Shown in pieces: positions 20,027 to 30,828 of a DNA stretch of 64,000 nucleotides; positions within the stretch are counted from its first letter, which is position 1, and every line of letters begins with the position of its first letter. The notes below the pieces were generated by a model that saw only the letters and a list, made by a program, of their open reading frames with translations, did no database searches and was not told where the DNA came from. Origin of the DNA: Pseudomonas cichorii (GTDB lineage Bacteria; Pseudomonadota; Gammaproteobacteria; Pseudomonadales; Pseudomonadaceae); NCBI RefSeq assembly GCF_018343775.1, contig NZ_CP074349.1, positions 5,322,001-5,386,000 on the forward strand, in the 5' to 3' direction. Position numbers and translations under genes: made by a program.

Positions 20027-21445
20027 ATGATCGACACACCACCGCCTAAAGCGCCCCCGCTTTATCCGAAGAGTCACCTGCTCGCTGCCAGCGGCATCGC
20101 CGCCCTGCTGAGCCTGGCACTTCTGGTATTCCCTTCCAGCGAAGTTGAAGCAAAACGAACCAATCTGGTTCTGGATCTGGAAGCCCCCACAGATCAGAAC
20201 GCACAAGACCAAGACGCTCAGCAAGCCACTCAAGCCACACCTGATAGCACTGTTTCACCCTTTGCCCAGGTTGATAACGGCGAAGATCAGTCTCAGGAAA
20301 GCGCTTCTGCTCAGCCAACCCCGACTACAGACATGAAGAGCCCGAACCACAAGGAAGTTGTGGTTTCCAAGGGCGATACCCTTTCCACGCTGTTTGAAAA
20401 GGTCGGCCTGCCGGCCACGACCGTGCATGAAGTCATGGCCAGCGACAAACAGGCCAAACAGTTCAGCAAACTGCAGAACGGTCAGGTTCTACAGTTCGAG
20501 CTCTCCCCCGACGGTCAGCTCAAGCAACTGCACAGCAAGCTCAGCGAACTGGAAACCATCAGCCTCTCGAAAACGGATGCCGGATTCACGTTCAGCCGCG
20601 AAGTCAGCCAACCCACCGTGCGTGAGACTTATGCACACGCGGTCATAAACAGCTCGCTGTCCTTGTCGGCGCAGCGTGCCGGCCTGTCACACAGCATGAC
20701 CATGGACATGGCCAATATCTTTGGCTACGACATCGACTTCGCCCAGGACATCCGCAAAGGCGACGAATTCGATGTGGTTTATGAGCAGAAAGTAATCAAT
20801 GGCAAGACCGTAGGCACCGGCAACATCCTGTCCGCGCGCTTCACCAACCGCGGCAAGACCTACACCGCCATTCGCTATACCAACAAGCAAGGCAATACCA
20901 ATTACTACACCGCTGACGGCAACAGCATGCGCAAGGCCTTTATCCGCACGCCGGTAGACTTCGCACGTATCAGCTCGATGTTTTCCATGGGCCGCAAGCA
21001 CCCGATCCTGAACAAGATCCGCGCTCACAAGGGCGTCGACTATGCAGCGCCACGCGGTACGCCCATCAAGGCAACCGGCGACGGCAAAGTGCTTCTGGCC
21101 GGACGTCGCGGCGGATACGGCAACACCGTCATCATTCAGCACGGCGAGACTTACCGCACGCTGTACGGGCACATGCAAGGCTTCGCCAAAGGCGTACAAA
21201 CCGGTGGCAGCGTCAAGCAGGGTCAGGTGATCGGCTATATTGGAACAACCGGCTTGTCGACAGGCCCGCACTTGCACTATGAATTCCAGGTCAATGGCGT
21301 GCACGTCGATCCGCTGGGCCAGAAACTTCCAATGGCGGACCCGATCGCCAAATCCGAAAAACAGCGGTTCATGCAGCAAAGCCAACCGTTGATGGCGCGC
21401 ATGGACCATGACAAGGCCACTACGCTGGCCTCTAATAAAAGGTAA
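20027..21445 (+). CDS. M23 family murein endopeptidase (OapA/LysM-like plus LytM domain)
   Basis: A 472-aa periplasmic peptidoglycan hydrolase, MepM-like. The start at 20027 gives a cytoplasmic head (MIDTPPPKAPPLYPK) and one transmembrane segment (about residues 20-38). Then come a low-complexity linker, a LysM/OapA-like part (VSKGDTLSTLFEKVGL, about residue 110) and the C-terminal LytM domain with zinc ligands in HKGVDYAAPRGTP and HLHYEFQ. The open frame continues 96 codons upstream but that part overlaps tyrS in antisense and is not conserved. The RBS is weak, so the start is not certain. It stops 3 bases before anmK. Confidence 0.9.
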   Translation: MIDTPPPKAPPLYPKSHLLAASGIAALLSLALLVFPSSEVEAKRTNLVLDLEAPTDQNAQDQDAQQATQATPDSTVSPFAQVDNGEDQSQESASAQPTPTTDMKSPNHKEVVVSKGDTLSTLFEKVGLPATTVHEVMASDKQAKQFSKLQNGQVLQFELSPDGQLKQLHSKLSELETISLSKTDAGFTFSREVSQPTVRETYAHAVINSSLSLSAQRAGLSHSMTMDMANIFGYDIDFAQDIRKGDEFDVVYEQKVINGKTVGTGNILSARFTNRGKTYTAIRYTNKQGNTNYYTADGNSMRKAFIRTPVDFARISSMFSMGRKHPILNKIRAHKGVDYAAPRGTPIKATGDGKVLLAGRRGGYGNTVIIQHGETYRTLYGHMQGFAKGVQTGGSVKQGQVIGYIGTTGLSTGPHLHYEFQVNGVHVDPLGQKLPMADPIAKSEKQRFMQQSQPLMARMDHDKATTLASNKR

Positions 21446-22543
<1,098 letters not shown>

Positions 22544-22556
22544 CCGAAGCCACAAT

Positions 22557-22587
22557 GAAAAACGCCGCGCATATGCGCGGCGTTTTC
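22557..22587. terminator. Bidirectional terminator between anmK and erpA
   Basis: AACGCCGCGC, loop ATAT, GCGCGGCGTT: a perfect 10-bp stem with an A-run on the left and a T-run on the right, so it can end both converging transcripts. Confidence 0.88.
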
Positions 22588-22600
22588 ATATGGAGCGCGA

Positions 22601-22951
22601 TCAGATCGAGAACGACGAACCGCAACCACAGGTGGTCGAAGCGTTCGGGTTCTTGATCACGAAACGCGAACCTTCCAGACCTTCCTGGTAATCCACTTCA
22701 GCACCCGCCAGATACTGGAAGCTCATCGGATCGACAACCAGGCTGACGCCTTCGCGCTCGACGACGGTATCGTCATCGGCCACATCTTCATCGAAAGTGA
22801 AGCCGTACTGGAAGCCGGAGCAACCGCCGCCGGTTACGAAAACCCGCAGTTTCAGGCGATCATTGCCCTCTTCATCGACCAGGGTTTTCACCTTGTGCGC
22901 GGCTCCTGGGGTGAACTCCAGAGCTGTAGGAGTAAAGGATTCGACGCTCAT
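22601..22951 (-). CDS. erpA: iron-sulfur cluster insertion protein ErpA
   Basis: A 116-aa A-type carrier that delivers Fe-S clusters to apoproteins such as IspG. The three cluster-binding cysteines are present: [13 protein letters not shown] (about residue 45) and [11 protein letters not shown] at the C-terminus. The length is normal. It converges on anmK across a shared terminator. No IscR-type site was recognised upstream. Confidence 0.96.
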   Translation of the reverse strand: MSVESFTPTALEFTPGAAHKVKTLVDEEGNDRLKLRVFVTGGGCSGFQYGFTFDEDVADDDTVVEREGVSLVVDPMSFQYLAGAEVDYQEGLEGSRFVIKNPNASTTCGCGSSFSI

Positions 22952-23061
22952 GTCAGATATCTCCCGGCGTTAAGCCGTCATAATGCGTAATGACGGGCAT
23001 TATCCGCTTCTCCTAGAAAACTGGTCAACTATTGAAGTGAAGAGCAGTAGCAAGCGGGCAA

Positions 23062-23094
23062 GCTACAAGCGGCAAGTGGGGTGCCGCTTGTAGC
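23062..23094. repeat. REP-like inverted repeat downstream of argC
   Basis: A perfect 13-bp stem, GCTACAAGCGGCA against TGCCGCTTGTAGC, with a 7-base loop, starting 9 bases past the argC stop. No T-run follows. A related half (GCAAGCGGGCAAGC) lies next to it at 23051-23064. It looks like one of the intergenic palindromes common in pseudomonads. Confidence 0.6.
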
Positions 23095-23102
23095 CTCCAG
23101 AC

Positions 23103-24137
23103 TTAAGGCATCATGCCAGCGTGTGACAGGCCGGCACGTTCGTCCAGGCCGAACATGATGTTCAGGTTCTGTACGGCCTGACCCGAAGCGCCCTTGACCA
23201 GATTGTCGATAACCGACAGCACGACGACAAGGTCGCCGCCCTGCGGACGATGCACGGCAATACGGCAGACGTTTGCGCCGCGCACACTGCGGGTTTCGGG
23301 ATGGCTGCCGGCAGGCATGACATCGACAAACGGCTCATCGGCGTAACGCTTCTCGAACAGAGCCTGCAAATCCACCGACTTGTCGGCAACGGTTGCATAC
23401 AGCGTGGAGTGAATGCCGCGAATCATCGGCGTCAGGTGCGGCACGAATGTCAGGCCGACATCGCCGCCCGCTGCACGACGCAGCCCCTGGCTGATTTCCG
23501 GCAGGTGACGATGCCCTTTGACTGCATAAGCCTTGAAGCTTTCGTTGGCCTCAGAGTACAGCGAACCCAGGCTCAGACCACGACCGGCACCACTGACACC
23601 TGATTTGCAGTCGGCAATCAGGCGGGAGTTATCCGCAAGGCCCGCTTCCAGCAAAGGCAGGAAGCCCAGCTGGGTTGCGGTTGGGTAGCAACCCGGCACG
23701 GCGATCAAGCGTGCATTCTTGATCTGCTCGCGATTGACCTCAGGCAAACCGTATACGGCATCCTTCAACAACTCAGGCGCGCCGTGTGGCTGGCCGTACC
23801 ACTTGGCCCACTCAACCGGATCCTGGAGACGGAAGTCCGCGGAGAGGTCAATAACCCGGGTGCCGGCTGCCAGCAGTTCGCCAGCCAGCGCATGGGCAAC
23901 ACCGTGAGGCGTAGCGAAGAACACGACATCGCATGCGGCCAGGGTCTTGACGTCCGGCACGCTGAAAGCCAGACCATCGTAATGGCCTCGCAGGTTGGGG
24001 TACATGTCGGCTACTGCAAGACCGGCCTCCGAGCGAGAGGTAATAACGACCACTTCTGCTTGCGGATGCTGTGCCAACAGACGCAGCAGCTCGACCCCGG
24101 TGTAACCCGTGCCGCCGACGATACCGACCTTGACCAT
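23103..24137 (-). CDS. argC: N-acetyl-gamma-glutamyl-phosphate reductase
   Basis: ArgC reduces N-acetylglutamyl phosphate to the semialdehyde in arginine synthesis. The 344-aa protein begins with an NADP-binding loop ([18 protein letters not shown]) and holds the active-site cysteine in [13 protein letters not shown] (about residue 150). It is monocistronic by layout, divergent from hemJ by 133 bases. Confidence 0.97.
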   Translation of the reverse strand: MVKVGIVGGTGYTGVELLRLLAQHPQAEVVVITSRSEAGLAVADMYPNLRGHYDGLAFSVPDVKTLAACDVVFFATPHGVAHALAGELLAAGTRVIDLSADFRLQDPVEWAKWYGQPHGAPELLKDAVYGLPEVNREQIKNARLIAVPGCYPTATQLGFLPLLEAGLADNSRLIADCKSGVSGAGRGLSLGSLYSEANESFKAYAVKGHRHLPEISQGLRRAAGGDVGLTFVPHLTPMIRGIHSTLYATVADKSVDLQALFEKRYADEPFVDVMPAGSHPETRSVRGANVCRIAVHRPQGGDLVVVLSVIDNLVKGASGQAVQNLNIMFGLDERAGLSHAGMMP

Positions 24138-24270
24138 AACCTGCCCTCAACGAAACAACTGGAAAGCCGTCGATGATATGAGCCTATGGCCTCTGCGACA
24201 ACCGACAACGTGACGTATGGCCGCACAACCCACTACTATTTGTCCACCGTGAACCTGGGGATAACTGAAA

Positions 24271-24699
24271 ATGCTCTTTTTATGGGTCAAAGCGCTTCAC
24301 ATCGTTTCGATGGTCTGCTGGTTTGCAGGCCTGTTCTATCTGCCAAGGCTGTTCGTCTACCACTCACTGAGCGAAGACACTGTCAGCAAGGAACGCTTCA
24401 GCGTGATGGAGCGCAAGCTGTACCGGGGCATCATGGGGCCTGCCATGATTGCCACGCTGATTTTCGGTGGCTGGCTGATCAGCTTCAGTCCGTCAGGCTA
24501 TTTCAGCCAGGGCTGGATGCATGCGAAGTTGACGCTGGTTTTCCTGCTGATCGGTTACCACCACATGTGCGGCGCACAGGTAAAGCGCTTCGCCCGTGGC
24601 GAGAAAGGCCGCAGCCATGTGTTTTATCGCTGGTTCAATGAAGTCCCTGTAGTGATACTGCTGGCTATTGTGATTCTGGTAGTCGTCAAACCGTTCTGA
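24271..24699 (+). CDS. hemJ: protoporphyrinogen IX oxidase, HemJ type
   Basis: HemJ carries out the penultimate step of haem synthesis in bacteria without HemG or HemY. The 142-aa membrane protein has four hydrophobic helices and the conserved residues of the family: H10 in VKALHIVSMV, R and K in MERKLYRGIMGP, and HAKL and YHHMC in the central helices. It was formerly annotated as a CopD-family protein. A 10-bp hairpin (24708-24739) lies just after it, without a T-run. Confidence 0.9.
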   Translation: MLFLWVKALHIVSMVCWFAGLFYLPRLFVYHSLSEDTVSKERFSVMERKLYRGIMGPAMIATLIFGGWLISFSPSGYFSQGWMHAKLTLVFLLIGYHHMCGAQVKRFARGEKGRSHVFYRWFNEVPVVILLAIVILVVVKPF

Positions 24700-24707
24700 T
24701 CCCTATC

Positions 24708-24739
24708 GGGCAGCCACGCCATGCTTCTGGTGGCTGCCC
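24708..24739. other. Stem-loop between hemJ and the DUF805 gene
   Basis: GGGCAGCCAC and GTGGCTGCCC form a 10-bp stem with a 12-base loop. No T-run follows, so termination is unproven. Confidence 0.45.
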
Positions 24740-24775
24740 GCGCTGCACCCTTATACCGAGACAAGGAAGCCCTTG

Positions 24776-25684
24776 ATGGCCGATACCCACTTCAAGATCA
24801 TGTTTGAAGGGCAATTGCGTAATGGCGTTGAGCTGGAAACTGCAAAGCTCAACCTGGCCCGGTTGTTCAAGAGTGAAACCTCGGCAGTCGAGAGACTGTT
24901 CAACGGCAATCCTGTATCCCTCAAGCGCGGTTTGTCTCAGGCGGATGCCCAGAGATATATCCAGGCACTCAACGACGCTGGCGTCGAAGCACGTATAGAA
25001 CCCGACCCTGCAATCAGCCTGAGCCTGGACGAAATCGATGAACCGAAACCCTATCGCGCTCCTGTAGAACCCGCACAAGCGCCCTCGCCCTACGCGCCAC
25101 CCAAGTCATCAACCGTCGCGCCCGACCTGCCTGCACACTCGTCGCTCAAGGTGTTCAGCGTGGAAGGCCGTATCGGTCGCTTGCGTTATCTGGCCTGGAG
25201 CCTGGTATTGGTACTCGCAGGCCTCGCAACAATGGGTGTCTGTATTACGGTCATGAGCGTTTCGCTGGTGGGCGGCGGCCTGTTGAGCACGGTGGCCGTT
25301 GCTGCATTCTTTATTCTGAGCGTGCAGATGGGCGTCCAACGCCTGCACGATGCAGGTTGGAGCGGCTGGCTTCTGCTGCTTAACCTGGCGCCCTTCGTAG
25401 GCGGTATCTTTCCATTCCTGATGATGGTCATACCAGGCACCAAAGGCCCCAACAAATATGGTCCACCTGCGCCACCCAACTCGAAGGCCGTGAAAATCCT
25501 GGCCTGTCTATGGATTGTCTTTCTCAGTCTCGTCTTCACGATCGTGCTGAGCACGGGCCTTGATGCCGTGAAGAACGAACTAGAAACCACGGCCAGCGAA
25601 TACGAACAGTCCCTGCCCTATGATGACGACTCAGACAGCGATCAGGCTCAACCCGCCCAATCGGTGTCCGGACAAAGGCTTTAA
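24776..25684 (+). CDS. DUF805 membrane protein
   Basis: The start at 24776 follows AAGGAAG by six bases. The 302-aa protein has an N-terminal soluble part (FKIMFEGQLRNGVELETAKL...GVEARIEP, residues 5-80) that recurs in pseudomonad membrane proteins, and a Pro-rich linker. A DUF805 domain follows with four hydrophobic segments between about residues 130 and 270, including the family-like stretch VQRLHDAGWSGW. The tail is acidic (YDDDSDSD). The function of DUF805 is not known. Confidence 0.75.
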   Translation: MADTHFKIMFEGQLRNGVELETAKLNLARLFKSETSAVERLFNGNPVSLKRGLSQADAQRYIQALNDAGVEARIEPDPAISLSLDEIDEPKPYRAPVEPAQAPSPYAPPKSSTVAPDLPAHSSLKVFSVEGRIGRLRYLAWSLVLVLAGLATMGVCITVMSVSLVGGGLLSTVAVAAFFILSVQMGVQRLHDAGWSGWLLLLNLAPFVGGIFPFLMMVIPGTKGPNKYGPPAPPNSKAVKILACLWIVFLSLVFTIVLSTGLDAVKNELETTASEYEQSLPYDDDSDSDQAQPAQSVSGQRL

Positions 25685-25749
25685 GCAAATACGTTGCTGA
25701 TGAGCCGGCACCCGAAATGCCGGTTGCAATACGTTCAATGGAGAACTGC

Positions 25750-26526
25750 ATGACCCGTTACGCCCTGATCACAGGCGCTTCCAGCGGTATCGGCCTGGCC
25801 ATGGCCGAAGCCCTGGCTCGTCGCGGGCACAATCTGCTGCTGGTTGCCCGCCATCGCGACCGCCTGGAAAGCATCGCCATCGAGCTGACCCAACGCTTTG
25901 GCGTGGAAGTGCTGTTTCGTGCGTGCGATCTGGGTGAGCCGCTGCGTCTTTCGGGCTTCCTGCTGGAACTGGAAGATGGTGCCCATCAGATTGATCTGCT
26001 GGTCAACTGCGCAGGCATCGGAACATGCGGCCCGTTTCTGGCCCAGGAATGGGCTGCCGAGCAGGACCTGATCGATCTGAATATCCTCGCCCTCACTCGC
26101 CTGTGCCATACCGTTGGCAACCTGATGGCGCTGCAGGGCGGCGGGCAGATTCTCAACGTGGCCTCGGTGGCAGCTTTCCAGCCCGGGCCATGGATGAGCA
26201 CTTATTACGCAAGCAAGGCTTACGTGCTGCACTTTTCCGAAGGCTTGCGCGAAGAGGTCAAGAAAAACGGAGTAAACGTGTCGGTCCTTTGCCCTGGCCC
26301 GACCCGCACGCCTTTCTTTCGTACGGCTCAGCTCAACGTGAACGACGAGAAGATGATGACCCCTGAAGAGGTGGCACTGTATACCGTACGCGCGCTGGCA
26401 AAAAACAAGGCTGTTATCATTCCCAGGCTGCGCAACCGGTTATGGGCCTTCAGCCCGCGACTGGGGTCGCGCTGGCTGGTTCGTCAAATCAGCGGCTATA
26501 TCAACAAGGCCTGCTGCCCGCGCTGA
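25750..26526 (+). CDS. short-chain dehydrogenase/reductase
   Basis: A 258-aa classical SDR. ATG at 25750 follows GGAGA; 11 in-frame upstream codons are outside the family. The nucleotide-binding motif is TGASSGIG (residues 9-16), followed by NCAGIG and the catalytic S-Y-K (ASVAAF...YYASK). The C-terminal stretch (NRLWAFSPRLGSRWLVRQISG) is hydrophobic and basic, like membrane-associated SDRs of the DltE/YqjQ kind. Substrate unknown. Confidence 0.85.
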   Translation: MTRYALITGASSGIGLAMAEALARRGHNLLLVARHRDRLESIAIELTQRFGVEVLFRACDLGEPLRLSGFLLELEDGAHQIDLLVNCAGIGTCGPFLAQEWAAEQDLIDLNILALTRLCHTVGNLMALQGGGQILNVASVAAFQPGPWMSTYYASKAYVLHFSEGLREEVKKNGVNVSVLCPGPTRTPFFRTAQLNVNDEKMMTPEEVALYTVRALAKNKAVIIPRLRNRLWAFSPRLGSRWLVRQISGYINKACCPR

Positions 26527-26616
26527 GTGACAAATAATTATCGCTCGGTAAACTCGAACTCATTGGTATCGGCCTGTCGACCGGCATGCCCATCCACCCA
26601 AAAGGAGCAAACGGCT

Positions 26617-26955
26617 GTGGATACTTTGTTTACCAGAATCATCAACCGGGAAATCCCGGCCAATATCATCTACGAAGACGATCAGGTACTGGCCTTCCAC
26701 GACATCGCCCCTCAGGCGCCCGTACATTTTCTGGTCATCCCGAAAAAGCCCATTCGCACCCTCAATGACCTGACCGAAGAAGATAAGGGTCTGGCTGGCC
26801 ACATCCTTTTCACGGCCCAACGCCTGGCAAGGGAACAGGGCTGCGAAGAGGGTTTCCGCGTCGTCATGAACTGTAATGAGCTGGGTGGACAGACCGTTTA
26901 TCACATTCACATGCATGTTCTGGGCAAACGCCAGATGAACTGGCCGCCGGGCTGA
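26617..26955 (+). CDS. HIT-family nucleotide-binding protein (HinT-like)
   Basis: A 112-aa purine nucleoside phosphoramidase of the HinT branch. The start is GTG at 26617 with RBS AAAGGAG nine bases upstream, giving VDTLFTRIINREIPANI. An ATG frame opening 30 codons earlier lacks family similarity there. The histidine triad is seen as YHIHMHVLG near the C-terminus. Confidence 0.93.
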   Translation: MDTLFTRIINREIPANIIYEDDQVLAFHDIAPQAPVHFLVIPKKPIRTLNDLTEEDKGLAGHILFTAQRLAREQGCEEGFRVVMNCNELGGQTVYHIHMHVLGKRQMNWPPG

Positions 26956-27091
26956 GTCTGTTTTTTCAATGGTTTGCATCCTGTCGAGGCCGCCGAGTGC
27001 TCTATTCAAGGGTTCGACAGGATGATCCAGCTCAAGCCTGGCCGCTCCGATTGGGGTAAACTGGCCAGCATGGACCTACCCGGAGGTGCCC

Positions 27092-27739
27092 ATGGCTACC
27101 GAACGTCACTACTCTCCCCTTGATCGTCTTCTGCTACAGGCCGACAGTGCAATGCGCACGTTGCTGCCTTCCAGCGGGCATTCTCATCGGCCTTCGCCTG
27201 CCATCCTGCGCCCCGAACACAAGATGAACGATGCGGACACCCGCCATGTAGCGGGCCTGATGCGCATCAATCACACCGGCGAAGTCTGCGCACAGGCGCT
27301 GTATCAGGGTCAGGCCCTGACCGCCAGGCTGCCCAAGGTGCGCAAGGCTATGGAGCATGCCGCCGAAGAGGAAATCGACCATCTGGTCTGGTGCGAACAG
27401 CGCATTCATCAGCTGGGCAGCCACACCAGCGTACTCAATCCGCTGTTCTATGGCTTGTCCTTCGGCATTGGCGCTGCGGCTGGTCTGATCAGCGACAAGG
27501 TCAGCCTGGGCTTCGTGGCCGCAACTGAAGATCAGGTCTGCAAACACCTGAACGAACACCTGCATCAGATACCCGCCGAGGATGAAAAGTCCCGGGCAAT
27601 TCTGGAGCAGATGCGCGTGGACGAAGAACAGCACGCCGAAACCGCGCTGGACGCCGGCGGCTTCCGCTTCCCTGCTCCGGTCAAGTTCGGCATGAGTATC
27701 CTGGCCAAGGTCATGACCAAGAGCACTTACCGGATCTGA
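27092..27739 (+). CDS. coq7: 2-polyprenyl-3-methyl-6-methoxy-1,4-benzoquinol hydroxylase
   Basis: Coq7 (UbiF replacement) adds the last hydroxyl in ubiquinone synthesis. It has 215 aa, starting at the ATG with GGAGG five bases upstream. The di-iron ligands of the family are visible: [17 protein letters not shown] (E), EEEIDHLVW (E and H), [13 protein letters not shown] (E) and [10 protein letters not shown] (E and H). A bidirectional terminator follows. Confidence 0.96.
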   Translation: MATERHYSPLDRLLLQADSAMRTLLPSSGHSHRPSPAILRPEHKMNDADTRHVAGLMRINHTGEVCAQALYQGQALTARLPKVRKAMEHAAEEEIDHLVWCEQRIHQLGSHTSVLNPLFYGLSFGIGAAAGLISDKVSLGFVAATEDQVCKHLNEHLHQIPAEDEKSRAILEQMRVDEEQHAETALDAGGFRFPAPVKFGMSILAKVMTKSTYRI

Positions 27740-27753
27740 CTTTCAGCCACACA

Positions 27754-27786
27754 CAAAAAAGGCGCCTTGATCGGCGCCTTTCTTGT
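27754..27786. terminator. Bidirectional terminator between coq7 and speD
   Basis: AAAGGCGCC, loop TTGATC, GGCGCCTTT with A- and T-runs on either side; it serves both converging genes. Confidence 0.88.
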
Positions 27787-27797
27787 TTGCACTGAAA

Positions 27798-28592
27798 TCA
27801 GACAGCCACGTTGCGGCCGTAGAAGATTTCCAGCATTTCGTGCTTCACCTTGGCGGTGACCTGTGCACGCTGTTCAGCGGACAGGTTGCTGGTCGCGTCG
27901 CCGAACAGGTAGTTGTCCAGTTCAAACTCCTTGAGCAGCATTTTGGTGTGGAACAGGTTTTCCTGATACACGTTGACGTCGGTCATCTGGTAACCGTTGC
28001 GAGTGTCTTCGGAAAGGTAGTTCTGGATCGAGTTGATCTCGTGATCGATGAAGTGCTTCTTGCCTTCTACATCGCGGGTGAAACCACGCACGCGATAGTC
28101 AACCGTCACGATATCGGACTCGAACTTGTGAATCAGGTAGTTCAGCGCTTTGAGCGGTGAAATCACGCCACAGGTCGACACATCGATGTCCACGCGGAAA
28201 GTCGCGATCCCGTCGACCGGGTGAATTTCCGGATAGGTGTGAACCGTGATGTGGCTCTTGTCCAGGTGGGCCAGAATGGTTTCCGGCAATGGGCCTGGCG
28301 ACTCTTCGATCTGGCTTTCGGTAGGCGTTACCGGTTGCTCGGAGATCAGAATGGTCACACTGGCACCCTGGGGATCGTAATCCTGACGGGCAATGTTCAG
28401 GATATTGGCACCAATGATATCGACAACATCGGTCAGAATCCGCGTCAGGCGTTCAGCGTCGTACACACTGTTGATGTACTCGACGTAGGCCTGCTGGTCT
28501 TGCGGGGTTTCCGCATAGCAGATGTCATAGATATTGAAGCTCAAGGTCTTTGTCAGGTTATTGAACCCGTGGAGCTTGAGTTTGCTTTTCAC
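27798..28592 (-). CDS. speD: S-adenosylmethionine decarboxylase proenzyme
   Basis: SpeD makes decarboxylated SAM for spermidine synthesis. The start is GTG (28590-28592), giving [19 protein letters not shown] and 264 aa, the length of the E. coli enzyme; upstream in-frame codons are not conserved. The self-cleavage site that forms the pyruvoyl group is [14 protein letters not shown] (about residue 112, cleavage before Ser). [16 protein letters not shown] is also diagnostic. Confidence 0.96.
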   Translation of the reverse strand: MKSKLKLHGFNNLTKTLSFNIYDICYAETPQDQQAYVEYINSVYDAERLTRILTDVVDIIGANILNIARQDYDPQGASVTILISEQPVTPTESQIEESPGPLPETILAHLDKSHITVHTYPEIHPVDGIATFRVDIDVSTCGVISPLKALNYLIHKFESDIVTVDYRVRGFTRDVEGKKHFIDHEINSIQNYLSEDTRNGYQMTDVNVYQENLFHTKMLLKEFELDNYLFGDATSNLSAEQRAQVTAKVKHEMLEIFYGRNVAV

Positions 28593-28832
28593 CGTTAAAA
28601 ACTCTCTATATGTGTGCGGCGCCAGCCGCGTGATCAAGCATGCCCGTCAGATGAGCGGCGCTCAGCTGCGTAGGACGGTTAACACCTCTTCGCGTTGGCG
28701 ATTTTGGTTGTCTGTTCTGGCGCAGCAGCAGAAAACCAATGCATGCTGCGCCTGAAAAAGTCGCGCATTATGCAGACGTCGGAAGCCGTCTGCCAGAGTG
28801 TGCGCCGTTTTTATGATCGTTGGATGTCTGGA

Positions 28833-29255
28833 TCAGCCCAGTTCGACAATTTCATAGTCGTGGGTGATCTCTACACCGGCATTACCCAGCATGATCGACG
28901 CTGAACAATACTTCTCGGCCGAAAGCTCGATGGCACGCTTGACCTGTGCTTCTTTGAGGCCGCGGCCCTTGACGACAAAGTGCAGGTGGATCTTGGTGAA
29001 AACCTTGGGATCTTCGCTTGCACGCTCGGCTTCAAGAAAGGCTTCGCAGCTTTCGACTGGCTGACGGGACTTCTTGAGAATGCTGACAACGTCGAAGTTG
29101 CTGCAACCGCCCAGACCGATCAGCACCATCTCCATCGGGCGTACGCCCAGATTGCGACCGCCGCTTTCAGGCGGGCCGTCCATTACCACTACATGACCGC
29201 TACCGGACTCGCCGAGGAACATGGCTTCGCCAGCCCATTGGATGCGTGCCTTCAT
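28833..29255 (-). CDS. OsmC-family protein (YhfA-like)
   Basis: A 140-aa OsmC-fold protein. The two conserved cysteines lie in LGGCSNFDVV (about residue 51) and EKYCSASIM (about residue 117), the pattern of thiol peroxidases, but it belongs to the YhfA branch, whose substrate is unclear. It is divergent from vfr, with a gap of 210 bases. E. coli yhfA is also next to crp, so the pairing is conserved. Confidence 0.88.
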   Translation of the reverse strand: MKARIQWAGEAMFLGESGSGHVVVMDGPPESGGRNLGVRPMEMVLIGLGGCSNFDVVSILKKSRQPVESCEAFLEAERASEDPKVFTKIHLHFVVKGRGLKEAQVKRAIELSAEKYCSASIMLGNAGVEITHDYEIVELG

Positions 29256-29465
29256 CGCCAGACTCCACTGCTAAAAAAAGGGGGGCCAGCTTAGCACAGG
29301 CCCGGGAATCCACTGGAGCAGCCTCTGAAAATGCTTTTTGCGGCCAATATGTAGGAAAGCTCCCAAATGGTTTCAAACCCTCGTCGAAAAGCTGGCGAGA
29401 ATGCCAGTGCAGCCGATACCTATGAGAGTGCCATTTGGCGAAGAATCTTTTTTCGGAATACACGC

Positions 29466-30110
29466 ATGGTCGCAATCTCAGTGGTACCCAAAATAAAGAG
29501 TCTCGAAAAGCTTCTCCCCCATGCCCAACGTCGTCGCTGCGCCGCCAAGAGCAATATCATCTGCGCTGGCGAGAAGTCCGAGTCGTTGTTCATCATTCTC
29601 AAGGGCTCGGTAACGATCCTGATCGAGGACGACGAAGGTCGGGAGATGATCGTCGCGTATCTCAACAGCGGGGATTTCTTCGGTGAACTGGGCTTGTTCG
29701 AGCAGACCGGCCATGAAACCGTGCGCAGTGCGTGGGTTCGCGCCAAGACTGAATGCGAAGTGGCCGAGATCTCTTATTGCAAGTTCCGCGAGCTGACGCA
29801 CCAGGAACCGGAAATTCTCTATGCTCTGGGCGCCCAGATGGCTGATCGCCTGCGCAATACGACGCGCAAGGTCGGTGATCTGGCTTTCCTCGACGTGACC
29901 GGACGAGTGGCCCGCACGCTGCTGGACCTGTGTCGGCAACCGGATGCCATGACTCATCCCGACGGCATGCAGATCAAGGTGACCCGCCAGGAGATCGGAC
30001 GTATCGTGGGTTGCTCGAGGGAAATGGTCGGGCGCGTGCTCAAGGCCCTGGAAGAACAGCAACTGGTCGACGTCAAAGGCAAGACCATGGTGGTGTTCGG
30101 AACCCGTTGA
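29466..30110 (+). CDS. vfr: CRP-family regulator Vfr
   Basis: Vfr is the Pseudomonas homologue of the cAMP receptor protein and controls virulence, quorum sensing and twitching in P. aeruginosa. The start at 29466 ([15 protein letters not shown]) gives 214 aa, the known length. The cyclic-nucleotide domain contains [12 protein letters not shown] (about residue 70) and the DNA-binding helix-turn-helix [20 protein letters not shown] (about residues 170-190). The gene ends 12 bases from the stop of the converging lipoate-ligase-like gene. Confidence 0.95.
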   Translation: MVAISVVPKIKSLEKLLPHAQRRRCAAKSNIICAGEKSESLFIILKGSVTILIEDDEGREMIVAYLNSGDFFGELGLFEQTGHETVRSAWVRAKTECEVAEISYCKFRELTHQEPEILYALGAQMADRLRNTTRKVGDLAFLDVTGRVARTLLDLCRQPDAMTHPDGMQIKVTRQEIGRIVGCSREMVGRVLKALEEQQLVDVKGKTMVVFGTR

Positions 30111-30122
30111 GGCCTGTATCGC

Positions 30123-30818
30123 TCAGAGCCCGGCCAGCATCTGCCGATAAGACTGGATGAGGCGTTCGAGCACACTGAAGCGGCTCTCGGGAAAGGCTTC
30201 ATACAGTGCAATATGGCTTTGGGCTCGCACGCGCGCTTCCAGCTCGCACAATTCGTTGAAGCGATTGACTGCAGCCACCATCTGCTGGCGCTCGTTATCC
30301 AGCAACAAGGCGCCATGAGCCAGTACCACAGGACGTGTTCCACCCTGGCTTTGACGCCAGCGCTGGGCGGTACCGACCATCTTGCGGCCATCGAGGTTGA
30401 CGTTGAAACGGCCGTCGCAGAATGCACCGTCCACTTCCCCCAACGAAGCCTGGCCACCCAATTCAGTCAACAGATCCAGAATCGGCTGACACAAGCGTCG
30501 GTAGGCGATTTCTATTCTGTCCCGATCGGCGTCCGTACCGGGTTGCGCATAAACCAGAGCAATGTTCACGGTGGCAGAAGACTGCGGCACCGGTTCACCA
30601 CCCGTTTCACGCAGCAGGACAGGCCAGCCGCTGTCTGCAAGGGTTTCACTGGCTTCGGTAAAGCCCGGCAGGCGACTCATCCGGCGTGGCATGACCAGCG
30701 CCTGATCGTTGGGACGCCAGAACAGCAGCCCATGATCCGCATCACCGGCACACACCGAAGCCAGCAGGTCCTGTTCGGCCTGCAGGCCTTTCTCGATGCA
30801 GATGTCGACTACCGGCAT
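30123..30818 (-). CDS. lipoate-protein-ligase-like protein
   Basis: A 231-aa protein of the biotin/lipoate A/B ligase family. The motif LLRETGGEPVPQSSATVNIAL corresponds to the R-x-T-G-G-x-x-V-x-H loop of LplA, with Gln where the family usually has His. The catalytic-lysine motif GRKMVGTAQRW and the HGALLLD segment are kept. It lies 10 bases after trpC on the same strand, so it probably ends the trpGDC transcript. No metabolic link between lipoylation and tryptophan is evident. Confidence 0.75.
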   Translation of the reverse strand: MPVVDICIEKGLQAEQDLLASVCAGDADHGLLFWRPNDQALVMPRRMSRLPGFTEASETLADSGWPVLLRETGGEPVPQSSATVNIALVYAQPGTDADRDRIEIAYRRLCQPILDLLTELGGQASLGEVDGAFCDGRFNVNLDGRKMVGTAQRWRQSQGGTRPVVLAHGALLLDNERQQMVAAVNRFNELCELEARVRAQSHIALYEAFPESRFSVLERLIQSYRQMLAGL

Positions 30819-30828
30819 GATCTAAGGC